A stretch of DNA of 40,003 bases, taken from Chloroflexi bacterium UBA4730. Lineage in GTDB: Bacteria > Chloroflexota > Limnocylindria > P2-11E. The translations under genes were made by a program, and so were the position numbers. Shown piece by piece: positions 39,360 through 40,003 of this stretch (position 1 is its first letter; each line of letters opens with the position of its first letter). The DNA lies in assembly GCA_002404155.1 (NCBI GenBank), contig DHJC01000062.1, positions 1 through 40,003 on the forward strand. Reading direction: 5' to 3'. The notes below the pieces were generated by a model. It was not told the origin of the DNA and made no database searches. It saw nothing but the letters and a program-made list of their open reading frames with translations.

Positions 39360-39920
39360 ATGGGTCGAAGCACGTCGCGCGGGAGCCGGGTAGGTGACCA
39401 CCATCTCATCAGGACGGCTCGCCTCGACCTCGTCCTCTTCACGACGGAGGCGCTCGACGCTGTCCTCTCCGGCCGCGCCTCAGCCATCGATGGCGTCGCG
39501 CTCTCGACGGATTGGCTACGTCAGTACGAGCCGTGGCTGCGCCGCCGCCGCGATCAGATCGCGCGTGATCCGGAACACGCTCCCTGGATCTTCCGGGCAA
39601 TGGTGCGCCGCGGCACGCGCGAGTTCGTGGGCAGCATCGGCTTTCACGGCAAGCCCGGGAGTAACGCCCTCGGCGCGCTCGACGCGGTCGAGCTCGGCTA
39701 CTCGACCGAGCCGGAGTTCCGCCGTCAAGGATTCGCCGAGGAGGCGATCCGCGGCATGATGGCCTGGGCTCGCGCTCGGTCGACCTCCCGTTTCATCGTG
39801 TCGGTCAGCCCGACCAACGCCCCGTCGCTCGCGCTCGCGGCGAAGCTCGGGTTCACGGAGGTCACCAGGGTCGTCGACGAGGAGGACGGCCCCGAGATCG
39901 TCCTCGAGCTCAGGACGTAA
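39360..39920 (+). CDS. GNAT family N-acetyltransferase
   Basis: 186 aa from ATG with a good ribosome site (AGGGAGGACCG). It has an Acetyltransf_3-type layout: IRTARLDLVLFTTEALDAVL, WIFRAMVRRGTREFVGSIGFHG, VELGYSTEPEFRRQGFAEEAIRGMMAWA (CoA loop RRQGFA) and SPTNAPSLALAAKLGFTEVTRVVDEEDG. The core resembles RimJ/RimL relatives; substrate unknown. The first ten residues (MGRSTSRGSR) are unlike the family and may derive from foreign upstream sequence. It stands alone between two imperfect direct repeats. Confidence 0.88.
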   Translation: MGRSTSRGSRVGDHHLIRTARLDLVLFTTEALDAVLSGRASAIDGVALSTDWLRQYEPWLRRRRDQIARDPEHAPWIFRAMVRRGTREFVGSIGFHGKPGSNALGALDAVELGYSTEPEFRRQGFAEEAIRGMMAWARARSTSRFIVSVSPTNAPSLALAAKLGFTEVTRVVDEEDGPEIVLELRT

Positions 39921-39970
39921 GCCCAAACGGCCTACGTAGACGAATTACCGACACCACATGCAGCGGGGGC

Positions 39971-40003
39971 CTAGCTAGATGTACTGCCCACGGACGTTGT
40001 TGA
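39971..40003 (+). repeat. Imperfect direct repeat, right copy
   Basis: CTAGCTAGATGTACTGC plus 16 more bases, ending GTTGTTGA at the window edge. It matches 39244-39275 in the first 17 bases at 14 positions. The repeat may continue beyond the window. Confidence 0.4.

Overview
High-GC bacterial chromosome, densely packed with housekeeping and accessory genes. Many genes start with GTG or TTG, many starts have no clear Shine-Dalgarno site or look leaderless, and 4-bp ATGA/GTGA/TTGA overlaps are the rule. Three points fit a largely uncultivated Chloroflexota lineage, with Actinobacteria as the alternative: flavin-dependent ThyX, VKOR in place of DsbB, and an rplU-rpmA-rpmE-tdk-DUF1385-prfA cluster. 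This assignment is inference; no 16S gene is present.

Layout. 1-1470: a decayed C-terminal fragment of an FAD-dependent oxidoreductase, a strong hairpin, and a secreted beta-helix protein on the minus strand. 1842-3884: an intact tRNA-Thr(CGT) whose 3' half plus 48 bp of downstream DNA is repeated 1.92 kb away; the two copies enclose an orphan sensor histidine kinase, as attL/attR of an integrated element would. 3977-5510: a Rieske oxygenase coupled to a GNAT acetyltransferase (minus). 5576-8328: DsbA-like thioredoxin, VKOR and a GH57 branching enzyme (plus). 8329-9745: a dead IS110-family element. 9752-11241: ribosomal protein L25 and an AMIN-like lipoprotein (minus). 11355-17622: GH57 glucanotransferase, HtrA protease, MFS transporter and argS (plus). 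17623-18762: a beta-propeller-like lipoprotein (minus).

18868-25121 is one minus-strand operon: ECF sigma factor, small membrane protein (possible anti-sigma), polytopic membrane protein, a very long MacA-like adaptor, MacB-like ATPase, FtsX-type permease and a membrane-anchored DUF5666-like protein. It reads as a sigma-controlled envelope exporter or stress module and is the best candidate here for a poorly described system.

25233-27123: a metallo-beta-lactamase-fold hydrolase and a membrane protein with heme-oxidase-like histidines. 27135-31129: the L21/L27/L31 operon behind a promoter and a hairpin-plus-U5 leader, running through thymidine kinase, DUF1385, RF1 and a DinB-fold protein. 31184-32695: a helical-repeat regulator preceded by an inverted repeat. 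32692-34832: a HAD hydrolase and a beta-CASP ribonuclease (minus). 34868-40003: GNAT, receiver-GGDEF protein, thyX, histone-deacetylase-like enzyme, a membrane protein, and another GNAT lying between two imperfect direct repeats.

The window holds one tRNA. I saw no rRNA, CRISPR array or replication origin.
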